A stretch of 64,000 nt of DNA from an uncultured Hellea sp. Lineage in GTDB: Bacteria; Pseudomonadota; Alphaproteobacteria; Caulobacterales; Maricaulaceae. Every line of letters begins with the position of its first letter. Position 1 is the stretch's first letter. This document shows positions 44,565-54,449 of this stretch, piece after piece. Both the position numbers and the translations under genes were made by a program. A model generated the notes under the pieces. That model worked only from the letters and a program-made list of their open reading frames with translations, was not told the origin of the DNA and made no database searches. Where the stretch lies: NCBI GenBank assembly GCA_938007935.1, contig CALLMD010000012.1, positions 1 to 64,000 of the forward strand, given 5' to 3'.

Positions 44565-47500
44565 GCGTGAAATTGGGCTGCTCTTGGCCTTTAATTAGGT
44601 AAACGAAGAAGCGCCTAATATCTGCGCCAATGCCGTAAAGCGCAGGCACAAAAAACAAGGTCACAAATAAAGCAAATAGAACGCCAAAAGCGAGGCTTAT
44701 GCCTATCGGGATAAGCCATTGCGCTTGTAATGAGCGCTCTGTCAATAATGGCAATAGCCCAATAAAAGTGGTTAGAGATGTGAGTAATATTGGCCTAAAA
44801 CGCCGTGTCCCCGCTTCTATCAGTGCTTCGGCGCCGCTAAGGCCTTGATCTCGCAAGCGGTGAACATAATCGAGCAGGACAAGATTATCATTCACAGCGA
44901 CTCCCGCAGCGGCAAACATGCCTAATAAAGATAATAAGGACATTGTATGCCCCATGGTGAGATGGCCGATAATCATTCCACAATAACAAAAAGGGATAGC
45001 GGCCAAAAGAATAAGAATTGGTTCAGCATAAGATTTAAACGATACGGCGACTAAGAAATAAGCCACACCGATTGCGATCAAAAAGAAGGTTAGGAGTTCT
45101 TGCTGAAACTCGGCTTCCCCTTGTGCCCGTCCAATATTACCCCGTGTGACATTGGGATGCGCGCGGTCAAATTCATCAAAAAAATTATCATTAAGGTCTT
45201 TGCGAATTTCTTCAATGCGTTCTGACACAACTTCGGCGCTGATAATGATGGCGCGTTGACGTTCCCGCCTCAAAATTTGATTGGTACCTTTTTCAAATCT
45301 AAGATCTGCAACGGTTTCAAGCGGCAATTCCCGCCCATCATTAGTCCGAATACGAATGCTATTCAAAAAGTCGAGAGATTCGCGATCCGTTTTGGGATAG
45401 CGCACATAGACACGTACATCTTCACCATCACGCGGTAGGCGCTGAACCTCTTCACCAAAAAAGCCCTGCCGAACCTGTCTTGCAATATCGGCAGATGTTA
45501 TACCTAGGCTTTCTGCCCCTGGTCTCAATTCAAATTGAATTTCCTCTGATGCACTTTCCATATCATTGACGACATTAAAAACGCCTTCAAAGCTACGCAG
45601 CCGGTTCATTAAATCATCACCCGCGGCTTCGAGGTCGTCAAATTCCTTAGCGTTTAAAACATATTGAATAGGCGGCCCATCATTGCCGTCCTGATAATCC
45701 ACAGAGACTTCCTCTGCATCAGGCACCTCTCCGAGTAGTTCCCTTAGACGTTCTGCTGTTTCCTTCGCCGTCAAGAGCCGCGTTTCTGGGGGCACAAGCT
45801 TCACAAGCGCCAAGACCTGATTGTCGCGTGAACGCGTGTACCAGTTTTCAATCAAGTCGCCATTCTTGGCAGTTATCTCTTCCTGTAACTCATGCTCAGC
45901 GTCTTGCAATTGCTTGAGAACCTCAAGTGTTCGGCTGTAAGGTGTCCCTTCTGGGAGTTCGACAGAAATAGCAATTTGGTCAGATTCGCTTTCGGGGAAA
46001 AAGCTGGATTTAACCAACCCATTGGTGACTAACCCAATGGTCATTATCATAAAGCCGATAAATATTGATGCCGTCAAATAGCGGCGCTTAAGAGCCGCCG
46101 TAATCGCAGGTTTGTACAATGTGTTCGCCGTCCATGTCAGGCTCCTGGAAACCTTATTCTGGAACCGCATAATACGGCTTTTTGGATTTACAGGTTTTAA
46201 ATGCGCCAAATGTGCTGGCAATATTAGGAGCGACTCCACTAGTGAGAAAAATAACGCCAATATGACAACAAGTGATATGGCCCGCGTAAATTCGCTCATA
46301 CCGCCCGACAGATACATCATAGGCGCAAAGAAAATCATTGTTGTTAACACGGCAAAAATAACCGGTTTCATCACCATTTTGGTTCCGTTAACCGCTGCAT
46401 CGAGCCCAACTTCACCCTCTTCTGTTTTGAAATGAATGGCCTCTCCGACAATAATGGCATCATCAACAATGACCCCAATCACCAAAAGAAAAGCGAAGGT
46501 TGAAATCATATTAAAAGAGACATCAAACAAAGGTAATAAAGCAAGGCCTCCAGCAAAGGCCGTCGCAATGCCTATGGATACCCATATGGCAATTTTGGGT
46601 CTTAAAAAAAGCATCAAGGTCAAACATACCAAGATAAGGCCCGTAAAAAAGTTTTTGGTAATGGTCGTCATACGGCCTGAATATTGTTCTTCGGCATCTT
46701 CCCAGACGGTAATGGATATACCCTCAGGCAAATCGTCTTTGACCTTATCAAGGTAGTTTTCAACGTTTTTGGACATTTTGATAACATCCATATTTGGGCC
46801 GCTCATAATCTGTACCAAGACGGTTCGCTGACCATTGACCGTCGCTAGAAGATTGACTTGCTCAAACCCGTCAATGACCGTTGCAATATCTTTGACTCTG
46901 ATTGTCGCCCCGCCCGCATCCTGACTCACGACAATGTTTTCAAACTCGGCTTGGCTATCTGCTTGATTGCGGGTGCGGAGCTGCATGTTCCCGACTTCGG
47001 TGCGCACCTGCCCCGACGAAGCATTTACGGATGTGCCTCTGACCGCCTGCGCCACATCATTGAAAGTTAATCCATATTGACGAAGCGCATCCTCGGACAC
47101 CTCAATAGAGACTTCCTCATCTCGAACACCAAAAAGTTCGACAGCAGGAATATAGCCTAAAAGAGCAATTTCACGCCGCGTTTTTTCTGAGAAGCGTTTA
47201 AGCACTCTCTCTGATACGGTGTCGTCGCCAGACACGGCAAGGCGGATCATTTCATCTTGGTTTCTAAAGAGCCTTATCTGCGGCTCCTCTGCCGCTGGCG
47301 GAAAAGAATTTATGGAATCAATCGCGCGTTTGACGTCCGCCATTAACTTCGCCTCATCGACATTATTCTTGCCAATAACGGTGACAGAGCCCCCGCCCTC
47401 ATTGGCTTGCGCCCACATGCGGTTTATGCCGGAAACGTCTGAGAGCGCTTCTTCCATCCGAACAATAATCTGTTCTTCAACATCCTGCGGAGACGCGCCT

Positions 47501-47658
47501 GGCCAAGCGATATATGTATTTGCCCCAGGAAATTCGACATAAGGGTCAAGTTCGCGCTCGATTTGGATATAGCTGACTAATCCCCCTATCAAACAAATTA
47601 GCATGAGCAGGTTCGCCGCAACTGGATTGCCCGCCCACCATTCGACTATACGGTTCAT
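44530..47658 (-). CDS. RND efflux pump permease (AcrB/HAE1 family)
   Basis: Inner-membrane proton-driven efflux permease of 1042 residues with the normal twelve-helix duplicated plan. The proton relay aspartates are in VIGVIVDDAIIVGEAI, near residue 400; the second half has GMFAAAGVAVNDNLVLLDYVHRLRD and RRFRPILLTSLTTFIGLLPLL. It starts within the stop of the adaptor gene (ATGA overlap). No outer-membrane channel gene is adjacent. Substrate unknown. Confidence 0.9.
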   Translation of the reverse strand: MNRIVEWWAGNPVAANLLMLICLIGGLVSYIQIERELDPYVEFPGANTYIAWPGASPQDVEEQIIVRMEEALSDVSGINRMWAQANEGGGSVTVIGKNNVDEAKLMADVKRAIDSINSFPPAAEEPQIRLFRNQDEMIRLAVSGDDTVSERVLKRFSEKTRREIALLGYIPAVELFGVRDEEVSIEVSEDALRQYGLTFNDVAQAVRGTSVNASSGQVRTEVGNMQLRTRNQADSQAEFENIVVSQDAGGATIRVKDIATVIDGFEQVNLLATVNGQRTVLVQIMSGPNMDVIKMSKNVENYLDKVKDDLPEGISITVWEDAEEQYSGRMTTITKNFFTGLILVCLTLMLFLRPKIAIWVSIGIATAFAGGLALLPLFDVSFNMISTFAFLLVIGVIVDDAIIVGEAIHFKTEEGEVGLDAAVNGTKMVMKPVIFAVLTTMIFFAPMMYLSGGMSEFTRAISLVVILALFFSLVESLLILPAHLAHLKPVNPKSRIMRFQNKVSRSLTWTANTLYKPAITAALKRRYLTASIFIGFMIMTIGLVTNGLVKSSFFPESESDQIAISVELPEGTPYSRTLEVLKQLQDAEHELQEEITAKNGDLIENWYTRSRDNQVLALVKLVPPETRLLTAKETAERLRELLGEVPDAEEVSVDYQDGNDGPPIQYVLNAKEFDDLEAAGDDLMNRLRSFEGVFNVVNDMESASEEIQFELRPGAESLGITSADIARQVRQGFFGEEVQRLPRDGEDVRVYVRYPKTDRESLDFLNSIRIRTNDGRELPLETVADLRFEKGTNQILRRERQRAIIISAEVVSERIEEIRKDLNDNFFDEFDRAHPNVTRGNIGRAQGEAEFQQELLTFFLIAIGVAYFLVAVSFKSYAEPILILLAAIPFCYCGMIIGHLTMGHTMSLLSLLGMFAAAGVAVNDNLVLLDYVHRLRDQGLSGAEALIEAGTRRFRPILLTSLTTFIGLLPLLTERSLQAQWLIPIGISLAFGVLFALFVTLFFVPALYGIGADIRRFFVYLIKGQEQPNFTPKYPRLYSEQS

Positions 47659-48917
47659 GGCGCATCTCCGCTGTCTTTACGCGCGACGACATCTATTCGC
47701 ATACCTTCTGCGACGCCGCGTATAGGCGATGTGATGACAAGATCTCCGGGATTAACGCCGCCATTTAATATGGCATTTTCCCTATTCGAAGACACAACAT
47801 TGACGGTGCTAATCGAAAGACTGTTCCCATCTTTGACAAGATAAGCTTGGTTTTCACCTCGTAAGGCCGCCCTCGGAATAAAGATTACGTCCGTAAGTTT
47901 TTGCCCCTCAATCGCGGCTTCAACGAAAAGCCCGGGCGCGAGCGGCGTCCCATCATCAGACCCCGCCCCAAATGGATCTTTGATCTCAGCATAGGCATAA
48001 AGCACACGTGTTTGGCTATCAAAGCGGCTATCGGTACGCACAATATGACCGGTCCATTGACTGAAACGCCCGCCGACATCTGCCGATAAAGTGACAGGAA
48101 TGCCTTTATTTCCGCGCGCCTCATATCCCATAACGAGACCTGCTTGCTCTAAGTCTTTATTACTGAGCGGGAGGCGCACATCCATAACATCCGTCGCATA
48201 AACTTGACCCAGCCGTGTACCAGCAGAGACAAATTCGCCTTGATCAATATTGCGAAGTGTCACGCGGCCATCAAACGGGGCCAAAAGCGTTGTACGGCCT
48301 AGCATTAATTCGGCTTCTGCTAATCTTGCACGGGCAGATTCGAGTTGCGCTGCCGCTTCTGCCATTTGAGGCTGCCTGAGCGTAAGAGCGGACGCTGAAT
48401 TTCCGCTCCCGATTTCTTCCCAGTCCTGCTTGGCGATTAAAGCTTCGGATTTTTCGCGGGTTAACACAGTTTCCGCTTGAGCGACATTTGCTCTCGCCTG
48501 AATGACCCTGAGCTTAAACTCGGCAGGATCCATCCGAACTAGAACGTCACCTTTGCGAAACTTACCCCCCTCGATAAATTTAGGGGACATATAGGTAATA
48601 AGTCCGCTAATCTGAGGCACAATATTAATCTCAGTACGCGGCTGAACCTCACCTTGGGCTTTGACCTTTAGCGTTATATCCCCTTGATAGGCCTTCGCCG
48701 TTAAGACGGGGACTGCTTTGATGGCATCCTCTTTTTCCTCAGGTTTAGGTTTGAAGGCGCTCATACCCATCGTCAAACCAACAGCTAAGCCGATTATGAG
48801 GACAGGTAAGATAAATGTGATAAATCGCAACAGACCTAACTTACGGCGTGCGCGTTTCGAATTTCCAGCTATGTCATTATTTAATGACGGATTCAGGCTG
48901 TGATTACCCTCCGGCAT
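47655..48917 (-). CDS. RND efflux periplasmic adaptor (HlyD/MFP family)
   Basis: Membrane fusion protein of 420 residues: one N-terminal membrane helix (FILPVLIIGLAVGLTMGM), a split lipoyl domain (EINIVPQISGLITYMSPKFIEGGKFRKGDVLVRMDP, then TTLLAPFDGRVTLRNIDQGEFV), a central helical hairpin, and beta-barrel and proximal domains. I chose the ATG at 48917, 6 bases after AAGGGAGA; a GTG at 48944 would put that site inside the gene. It forms an operon with the permease. Confidence 0.9.
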   Translation of the reverse strand: MPEGNHSLNPSLNNDIAGNSKRARRKLGLLRFITFILPVLIIGLAVGLTMGMSAFKPKPEEKEDAIKAVPVLTAKAYQGDITLKVKAQGEVQPRTEINIVPQISGLITYMSPKFIEGGKFRKGDVLVRMDPAEFKLRVIQARANVAQAETVLTREKSEALIAKQDWEEIGSGNSASALTLRQPQMAEAAAQLESARARLAEAELMLGRTTLLAPFDGRVTLRNIDQGEFVSAGTRLGQVYATDVMDVRLPLSNKDLEQAGLVMGYEARGNKGIPVTLSADVGGRFSQWTGHIVRTDSRFDSQTRVLYAYAEIKDPFGAGSDDGTPLAPGLFVEAAIEGQKLTDVIFIPRAALRGENQAYLVKDGNSLSISTVNVVSSNRENAILNGGVNPGDLVITSPIRGVAEGMRIDVVARKDSGDAP

Positions 48918-48965
48918 AATAGTCTCCCTTTTCGGCTGGCACACCGATTATGAGAGCTTGCTAAC

Positions 48966-49007
48966 ATGATTATTATTGTTTTTCAATAAATATTTATTGA
49001 TAATCAT
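48966..49007. promoter_or_regulatory. AT-rich dyad upstream of the RND operon
   Basis: ATGATTAT (48966-48973) and ATAATCAT (49000-49007) flank a perfect 16-bp palindrome CAATAAATATTTATTG (48984-48999). The layout suggests an operator for the efflux operon; TGATAATCAT is also reminiscent of half a Fur box. The regulator is unknown. Confidence 0.45.
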
Positions 49008-49022
49008 ATTTCACATGAATAA

Positions 49023-49050
49023 TTGAGGCTGACGAAGCAGACAGCCTCAA
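49023..49050 (-). terminator. hairpin after the small exported protein
   Basis: A perfect 9-bp stem TTGAGGCTG (49023-49031) with CAGCCTCAA (49042-49050) lies 10 bases past the stop codon. On the minus strand it is followed by ATTATT, a weak U-rich tail. Confidence 0.55.
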
Positions 49051-49059
49051 ATGGTCCAT

Positions 49060-49371
49060 TTAGCTTTTTGCTTGGGACACACCCGTTTTGTAATCCACAC
49101 AGGCCTGTAAATCAGCAGCGCCTTTATCCTGACAAAGCTTAAGCGCATCTTCAAAGCTATAAATTTTGTTCTGAGCTTTAGCTGTTGTCACGCCCTCTTG
49201 CGTAGATGATAAAACGCGCGTTTGCGGCGTGACTAGTACTGCTGCTTCTGTTTTCATCGCAGCCTTCTTTTTATGATCACAGTTTTTGCCCTCATCTGCA
49301 AAGGCAGTGCCCGCCGTAAAGGCCAAAGCCAGAAGAGAGAGGCTTGTGATTTTAAGTGATGTCTTGTGCAT
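49060..49371 (-). CDS. small exported protein, unknown function
   Basis: The 103-residue product starts with a clear Sec signal peptide (LKITSLSLLALAFTAGTAFA, cleaved after AFA). The mature part is about 78 residues, with cysteines in KNC near its start and a C-terminal pair in ALKLCQDKGAADLQACVDY. No family is recognised. A good AAGGAG site precedes the ATG. Two strong palindromes lie 37-82 bases upstream of the start, so expression is probably tightly controlled. A hairpin terminator follows. Confidence 0.75.
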   Translation of the reverse strand: MHKTSLKITSLSLLALAFTAGTAFADEGKNCDHKKKAAMKTEAAVLVTPQTRVLSSTQEGVTTAKAQNKIYSFEDALKLCQDKGAADLQACVDYKTGVSQAKS

Positions 49372-49407
49372 TTTCGTCTCCTTTGAAATTCACACAAACA
49401 TCATAAC

Positions 49408-49453
49408 ACGACAAATGTCGTAATGAAAGATATATAACGACACATGTCGTTAT
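49408..49453. promoter_or_regulatory. paired palindromic operators
   Basis: ACGACAAATGTCGT (49408-49421) and ATAACGACACATGTCGTTAT (49434-49453) share the core ACGACA-n-ATGTCGT, with centres 29 bases apart. This is the form of a TetR-type dimer site. It lies between sdhB and the small exported gene, both read on the minus strand. Confidence 0.6.
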
Positions 49454-49484
49454 GGTAAGAAACTGGTTAGGTTTATGCAGAAGG

Positions 49485-50276
49485 TTAGGCGCGCGCGACC
49501 ATCATGCGCTTTACATCTGCAATCGCCTTGGCAGGATTTAAGCCTTTGGGGCAAACATTTGCGCAATTCATAATAGTATGACAGCGGTAAAGCTTGAACG
49601 GGTCGTCAAGCTTTTCAAGACGCTCTTCTGTCGCCTCATCTCGGCTATCAACAAGCCAACGGTAAGCTTGGAGTAAGGCGGCAGGCCCAAGGTAGCGATC
49701 ACCATTCCACCAATAGCTGGGGCATGACGTTGAACAAGACGCGCATAAAATACACTCATAATACCCATCAAGCTTATCGCGGTCTTCGACCGTCTGCGTA
49801 TATTCCTCTGTCGGTAAGGCTGTCGACGTGTGAAGCCAAGGCTCGATAGAGGCATATTGCTTATAAAAATTAGACAGGTCCGGAACAAGGTCACGAACAA
49901 CGGGCAAATGCGGGAGTGGTGATATTGTAATATCTTTACCCGCCACATCATCAATAGCTTTGGTACAAGCCAGCGTATTACGCCCGCCAATATTCATCGC
50001 GCAAGAGCCGCAAACACCCTCCCGGCATGAGCGGCGGAAGGAAAGCGTCGGATCAATTTCATTTTTAATTTTAAACAGCGCGTCAAGCACCATGGGCCCG
50101 CATTCATCGAGATCAAGCTCATAAGTGTCCCAATAGGGATTTTTACCATCCGTCGGGTCATAGCGGTATATTTTGAACGTTTTGATGCGCTTTGCTGATC
50201 CCTCTTTTGAGGGCAAGGCAGGCCAAGTTTTTCCCGCAGAAATTTTAGAATTTTTCGGTAGGCTAAGCTGTACCAT
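49485..50276 (-). CDS. sdhB: succinate dehydrogenase iron-sulfur subunit
   Basis: The 263-residue SdhB carries electrons from SdhA to quinone in respiratory complex II. The [2Fe-2S] site is [16 protein letters not shown] with a later LAC; the other clusters use [12 protein letters not shown] and [18 protein letters not shown] chose the ATG at 50276 (MVQLSLP), the family start; an earlier one adds 11 unusual residues. sdhC, sdhD and sdhA are not adjacent: the upstream neighbour is a divergent acyltransferase. The gene therefore needs its own promoter in 50277-50481. Confidence 0.95.
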   Translation of the reverse strand: MVQLSLPKNSKISAGKTWPALPSKEGSAKRIKTFKIYRYDPTDGKNPYWDTYELDLDECGPMVLDALFKIKNEIDPTLSFRRSCREGVCGSCAMNIGGRNTLACTKAIDDVAGKDITISPLPHLPVVRDLVPDLSNFYKQYASIEPWLHTSTALPTEEYTQTVEDRDKLDGYYECILCASCSTSCPSYWWNGDRYLGPAALLQAYRWLVDSRDEATEERLEKLDDPFKLYRCHTIMNCANVCPKGLNPAKAIADVKRMMVARA

Positions 50277-50481
50277 AGTTAAGAACCTTGTATGAAAACG
50301 TTTATCCAACGCCGACGTCTTACGGTTTTATAGAGCCAACGCATCCATATTATAAGAGAAAACACGCTGTGAATTCGAGATAATTTGCCGCGTATTAGGT
50401 AGTATTGCACTAAATACGCATAAATTTCCAACTTGATTAAGCCTATTTTTACGCTGGCATTCTATATGCATAGATAGTTCC
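50277..50481. promoter_or_regulatory. divergent region sdhB / acyltransferase with TACGCAT motif
   Basis: TAAATACGCATAAATTT (50411-50427) matches the motif seen in the steroid control regions. A second weaker TTTTTACGC is near 50446. Promoters for both flanking genes must lie here; exact boxes are unclear. Confidence 0.35.
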
Positions 50482-51633
50482 ATGATTAATCCAAATGATA
50501 GCGCCCTACTTTCCCCAAAGGCCCAATATGGCTATATTCCAGGCCTAGACGGGATAAGGGCTATTTCAGTCTTGATTGTCCTGCTAGCGCATATGGGGAT
50601 GGAACACATAATTCCAGGCGGTTTTGGTGTCACAGTCTTTTTCTTTATATCTGGTTTTCTCATTACGCGGCTTTTAATTGCCGAAAACGAGACAAAGGGA
50701 CGTATTGCGCTGAAACAGTTTTATATGCGCAGATTTATCCGGCTTTATCCCGCCTTACTTTTTATGATAGCAGGGACTACATTTGCTTATATTATGCTGG
50801 GATGGGGGGGGCCCAAACCTCTGGAAATGTTTTCCGCTCTATTTTACGGCACAAACCTGTATCAGGTGGGCATCCGTATGGGCGGCGACCTCCCCTTTAT
50901 GCCTTGGACCCATCTTTGGTCTTTGGCTGTGGAGGAGCATTTTTACCTCATTTTTCCGGCATTTCTCGTTATGCTGAGCGGAAATTGGGGACGTATTCTA
51001 AAAGGCCTTATCGTTATTTTGGCAGCGGTACTGTTTTGGAGAACTTATATTTACTCACAAACAGGGCTCATTACAGATTATAGCTATATGATGACCGATA
51101 CGCGTATTGATAGCCTCGTTTGGGGATGCGTCTTATCCGTCATGCTACATGTCCATGGCAGCACAAAAAAATTATCATGGCTAATTGGTCTTTGGCCTGT
51201 CGTGATCACTTTCGTTGTAATTCTTGCGAGCTTCTTGATTAAAGACGAGGCCTTCAGATATACAAGCCGCTTTTCGCTACAGGGATTGGCCTTATTCACA
51301 TTATTCTTAAACTTATTCTTTTGGGATAAAGTTCGCTGGGTGGTGTCTATCCTAGAATGGAAACCTCTGGCATGGGTGGGAACAATATCTTACGCACTGT
51401 ATTTATGGCATGTGCCTATCATCGATATGTGTATTCGCTTTATCGGAGACAGTCCAAAAGCTTATCTCATGGCTTTTCCGCTCAGTATTTATTTAGCCGC
51501 CTTTTCCTACTATTTCGTCGAAAAGCGTTTCCTCGATTTACGTAAAGCCTATGGCTCACACGGCATCGAGAAAACGCCTGTTAAGCCAAATACTAACGCC
51601 GCTATTGCGCGCGTTTTAGAGGCGCATCCGTAA
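50482..51633 (+). CDS. OafA/YrhL-type membrane acyltransferase
   Basis: Acyltransferase family 3 protein of 383 residues with about ten membrane helices. Family motifs are IPGLDGIRAISVLIVLLAH, GGFGVTVFFFISGFLITRLL, FYMRRFIRLYPA and SLAVEEHFYLIFP. It would transfer an acyl group to a polysaccharide or lipid at the inner membrane; the acceptor cannot be told. No SGNH domain is fused. Its last 32 bases overlap the convergent creD-like gene. Confidence 0.85.
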   Translation: MINPNDSALLSPKAQYGYIPGLDGIRAISVLIVLLAHMGMEHIIPGGFGVTVFFFISGFLITRLLIAENETKGRIALKQFYMRRFIRLYPALLFMIAGTTFAYIMLGWGGPKPLEMFSALFYGTNLYQVGIRMGGDLPFMPWTHLWSLAVEEHFYLIFPAFLVMLSGNWGRILKGLIVILAAVLFWRTYIYSQTGLITDYSYMMTDTRIDSLVWGCVLSVMLHVHGSTKKLSWLIGLWPVVITFVVILASFLIKDEAFRYTSRFSLQGLALFTLFLNLFFWDKVRWVVSILEWKPLAWVGTISYALYLWHVPIIDMCIRFIGDSPKAYLMAFPLSIYLAAFSYYFVEKRFLDLRKAYGSHGIEKTPVKPNTNAAIARVLEAHP

Positions 51634-53074
51634 GCCCGTACCAATTCATATTACGGGTTAAATACATTGTGCCTGCAATGGCTATAAAACTGGCAAGCGC
51701 GCCGATCATCAATGCAAAATCTTGCATACGCATTAAACTGTAAAGCAGAGCATAAACCACGCTGAAGACGAGCCCTGCGCGCAAGATATATTTACGGTTC
51801 CCAAAGACTGCCCCTGCATAACCCGCCGTTGCGCTGACTGTCAGACCTGCCGCAATGAAAAAGGCCGCTGTAAAACCAATACGTTCGGCAAAAGCCAGAA
51901 GCAATAGATAGAAAATACTCTGCGCTAATCCGATCAAAATATATTGCGCAGGATGAACCCTAACGCCAACAATAACTTCAAAGAGGAAGTAAGAAATAAA
52001 GACCAGACCAATAAACATGACGGCATATTTTAAAGCCCGGTTGACTGTCTGATAGGGATTATCTGTGCTGACCAATTGCACGGTCATGATTTTTTCAGGC
52101 CCTGTTAAAGCGGAAAGTAAATGCGCTTTGCCCTGCGCGCGAATTCCCCTGCGCAAATAAGGCACGGACCAATTTGCGGTAAATCCGCCTTTACTGACCT
52201 GGCGACTATCCGGTGGGAACCCGCCCTCAAAGCCGGGGTCTGCCCAATCGACGCTCATATTTACTGTTGTCGACTGTGCATAGGGTGTAACGCCCAGACG
52301 TTTTGCGCCGCCTAGGTTCAAGGCCACGCTGACATTGAACGCATCCCCTTTCTTTGCGATATCACCAATAGGCACGGATAAATAGGTTTGGGAAAGTGAT
52401 TGATTGAGCCAGCCATAAGCTCGGAAGCCCTTGGTTAAATGCCGATTGGAGGCATGGAGTTCAGGCGCTTCTATAATAGCGCGCTTAGCATCATGCGCGG
52501 CAACTTTGGCTACGCCATGATGGATCGTGTTATCAAAGCCTGCAGGCTCAAATTTACGCACGCTTCCATTTGGCAATGTCAGTTCAACATCGCTTTTAAG
52601 CCCTCTTACATCAGACAAGGCCATGACGATCTTTGCGCCGCCCCAATCCACCTTTAGGCCGGGCAATCCTTCAAAGGATGGAATCTTTGGAAAGTCACCA
52701 GTCAAGACCCCCTGACCTTGATAGGTTGGCACTTTGAATAATGAGCGTTTACGTATCTCGGTTTGGATATTTGAAAAATCCGCATGGCCATTATTTGCAA
52801 AAATAACGTAATTCCCGCTCTCGGAAATATTGCCTTGGTTATCAGTTTGAATATAGGGCGCTGTTAAAATTGGCCCGCTTATATATTGCTCTCCTCCATA
52901 ACGGGCCGAGACTTCTCGCATCACCTCATCCGCGCGGCCAGAACGTTCATAGCTAATATAGGATATGAACATGGCCGGAATGCCCATCAAGACGACAAGC
53001 GCGCAGACAATGATAAGTTTAAGGCCAAGCGAACCACGATAGGCCGATGAAAATTTATTTAATTGATCAGACAT
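51602..53074 (-). CDS. creD: CreD family inner membrane protein
   Basis: The 490-residue protein has one N-terminal helix (LIIVCALVVLMGIPAMFISYISY), a large periplasmic beta-rich part (ISGPILTAPYI and later) and five to six C-terminal helices. This is the CreD/inner membrane colicin tolerance family. In E. coli CreD belongs to the CreBC regulon and affects envelope stress; no creBC is nearby here. AGGAGGG precedes the ATG. Confidence 0.9.
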   Translation of the reverse strand: MSDQLNKFSSAYRGSLGLKLIIVCALVVLMGIPAMFISYISYERSGRADEVMREVSARYGGEQYISGPILTAPYIQTDNQGNISESGNYVIFANNGHADFSNIQTEIRKRSLFKVPTYQGQGVLTGDFPKIPSFEGLPGLKVDWGGAKIVMALSDVRGLKSDVELTLPNGSVRKFEPAGFDNTIHHGVAKVAAHDAKRAIIEAPELHASNRHLTKGFRAYGWLNQSLSQTYLSVPIGDIAKKGDAFNVSVALNLGGAKRLGVTPYAQSTTVNMSVDWADPGFEGGFPPDSRQVSKGGFTANWSVPYLRRGIRAQGKAHLLSALTGPEKIMTVQLVSTDNPYQTVNRALKYAVMFIGLVFISYFLFEVIVGVRVHPAQYILIGLAQSIFYLLLLAFAERIGFTAAFFIAAGLTVSATAGYAGAVFGNRKYILRAGLVFSVVYALLYSLMRMQDFALMIGALASFIAIAGTMYLTRNMNWYGLTDAPLKRAQ

Positions 53075-53164
53075 AAATCCCTCCTAGAAAGAGGGCATTC
53101 AATCTAATGGCTTTAAGGCCGTTATTGGCCGCGCTTTGGGCCAGATAAAGGTAAAATTACGGTG

Positions 53165-53455
53165 TTATTCCGCAGCTTCGAGATAAAACTCGCTATTTTG
53201 CAAGCGATAGTCAGGTAAATCTAGCTTATAAATCTGAGTTTCATTTTTATTTGAGCTTGCTTGGAATAGAAAAGCTAAATCTTCCACGCGGCAATTTAGC
53301 ATTGCGCTCACATCTCTTAAAATATCCGCGCGTGTGGAAGATTTAGAGTGCTTTGCAGCATGTAGCGCGGCTTGTATAAAATCAGATTCTATACAGTCTT
53401 TCGGAGTCGCAAAGTCGATGGATTCAGAATTGTTTATAACGAGCTTGAGCGGCAA
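53165..53455 (-). CDS. small unknown protein, 96 residues
   Basis: Not recognised. The start must be TTG at 53455, since a TAG stop lies directly upstream; GGGGAA about 5 bases before it may serve as ribosome site. The product is soluble, with helices around residues 24-50 (SDFIQAALHAAKHSKSSTRADILRDVSAML) and an acidic end. No signal peptide. Confidence 0.5.
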   Translation of the reverse strand: MPLKLVINNSESIDFATPKDCIESDFIQAALHAAKHSKSSTRADILRDVSAMLNCRVEDLAFLFQASSNKNETQIYKLDLPDYRLQNSEFYLEAAE

Positions 53456-53555
53456 CTATATTCCCCAATATTAATGCGCCCCACATTTTGTAAATGTCTA
53501 AATCATACTTAAAAAGAAATTGGAACAACAATTTACATTAATCCGAAATCATAAA

Positions 53556-54290
53556 CTAGAAAGTTGATCCGAATACGCGTCTTAAAATTTCACTTGTCCG
53601 TTTAGCAGGGTTTTCACGTATCGCCTTTTCTTCTTCGCCAATATAGTAAAACACGCCTTTAAGCCCATAATTTACACCATGTGAAATAAGGTCATTTCGC
53701 GCATCTGCTCCTAACGTCGGAGCAAATGGAACGCCATTCAAATTCCCAGCAACTTGGTCGACAAGCCGTAGCGCCCCTGTCTGATTTAAGGCATTTTCCA
53801 TAGTGGGTGAGAATAGCGTCGCGAGTTTAGCATTTGTTTTATCTGATAGATATTGTGTTGCCGCATTATCAGGGCCTTTTACGATATTTATCGCATCCGT
53901 AATCGACAAGTCTCGAATAGCGCCCAAGAAAATATCTTTGGCAACAGGCGCGGCTTTCTCTGCGCCGCGGTTTAATTGCTGCTGCAATTCCACTAATAGC
54001 CCATCTGCGCCTAAAGGTTTGAGATAGCTTTGCACGTCTTGCAAGACACTAGGTAACGGAATGCGAACCAAGCTATTGCCTAAAAATCCATCCAAAATAC
54101 CAACTTTGGTAATCGCATTGCCAACGCCATTATCAAGCGCGGCGCGAATACCGAGTGCCGCGTCAGCTTGTGTTAAGCCGCCATAGCCCCCAAGCACACC
54201 GTCTATAATTGCGGGATCAAGGGTTTCACAAGCGGTGAGGGCCGTTCCGGAAAGGCCAAGTAAAATAAATCGTCTATTTAAAGCGGTCAT
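53556..54290 (-). CDS. DUF4197 lipoprotein
   Basis: The 244-residue protein begins with a lipoprotein signal (RRFILLGLSGTALTACETL, lipidated C20) and continues as a DUF4197 domain: GLKEAL-like LGIRAALDNGVGNAITKV, IRIPLP-type VRIPLPSVLQDVQSYL, and VNYGLKGVFYYIGEEEKAIRENPAKR at the end. Function is unknown; it should be periplasmic. I chose the ATG at 54290, preceded by AGGA; the frame extends upstream without a family match. Confidence 0.85.
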   Translation of the reverse strand: MTALNRRFILLGLSGTALTACETLDPAIIDGVLGGYGGLTQADAALGIRAALDNGVGNAITKVGILDGFLGNSLVRIPLPSVLQDVQSYLKPLGADGLLVELQQQLNRGAEKAAPVAKDIFLGAIRDLSITDAINIVKGPDNAATQYLSDKTNAKLATLFSPTMENALNQTGALRLVDQVAGNLNGVPFAPTLGADARNDLISHGVNYGLKGVFYYIGEEEKAIRENPAKRTSEILRRVFGSTF

Positions 54291-54449
54291 AACACTATCC
54301 TGAATTCCTATCCCTATCTTCGAGCTTGGGCGCTCAATTTTCAAGACAGGATTGCACACGCTTTATGGCAGTTTTTAGACTCGATTTTCACTTAGCATTG
54401 GCGCTGCTTGATAGGGTGTCCTATATCCTATCTAAATCAAGGACAAGTT

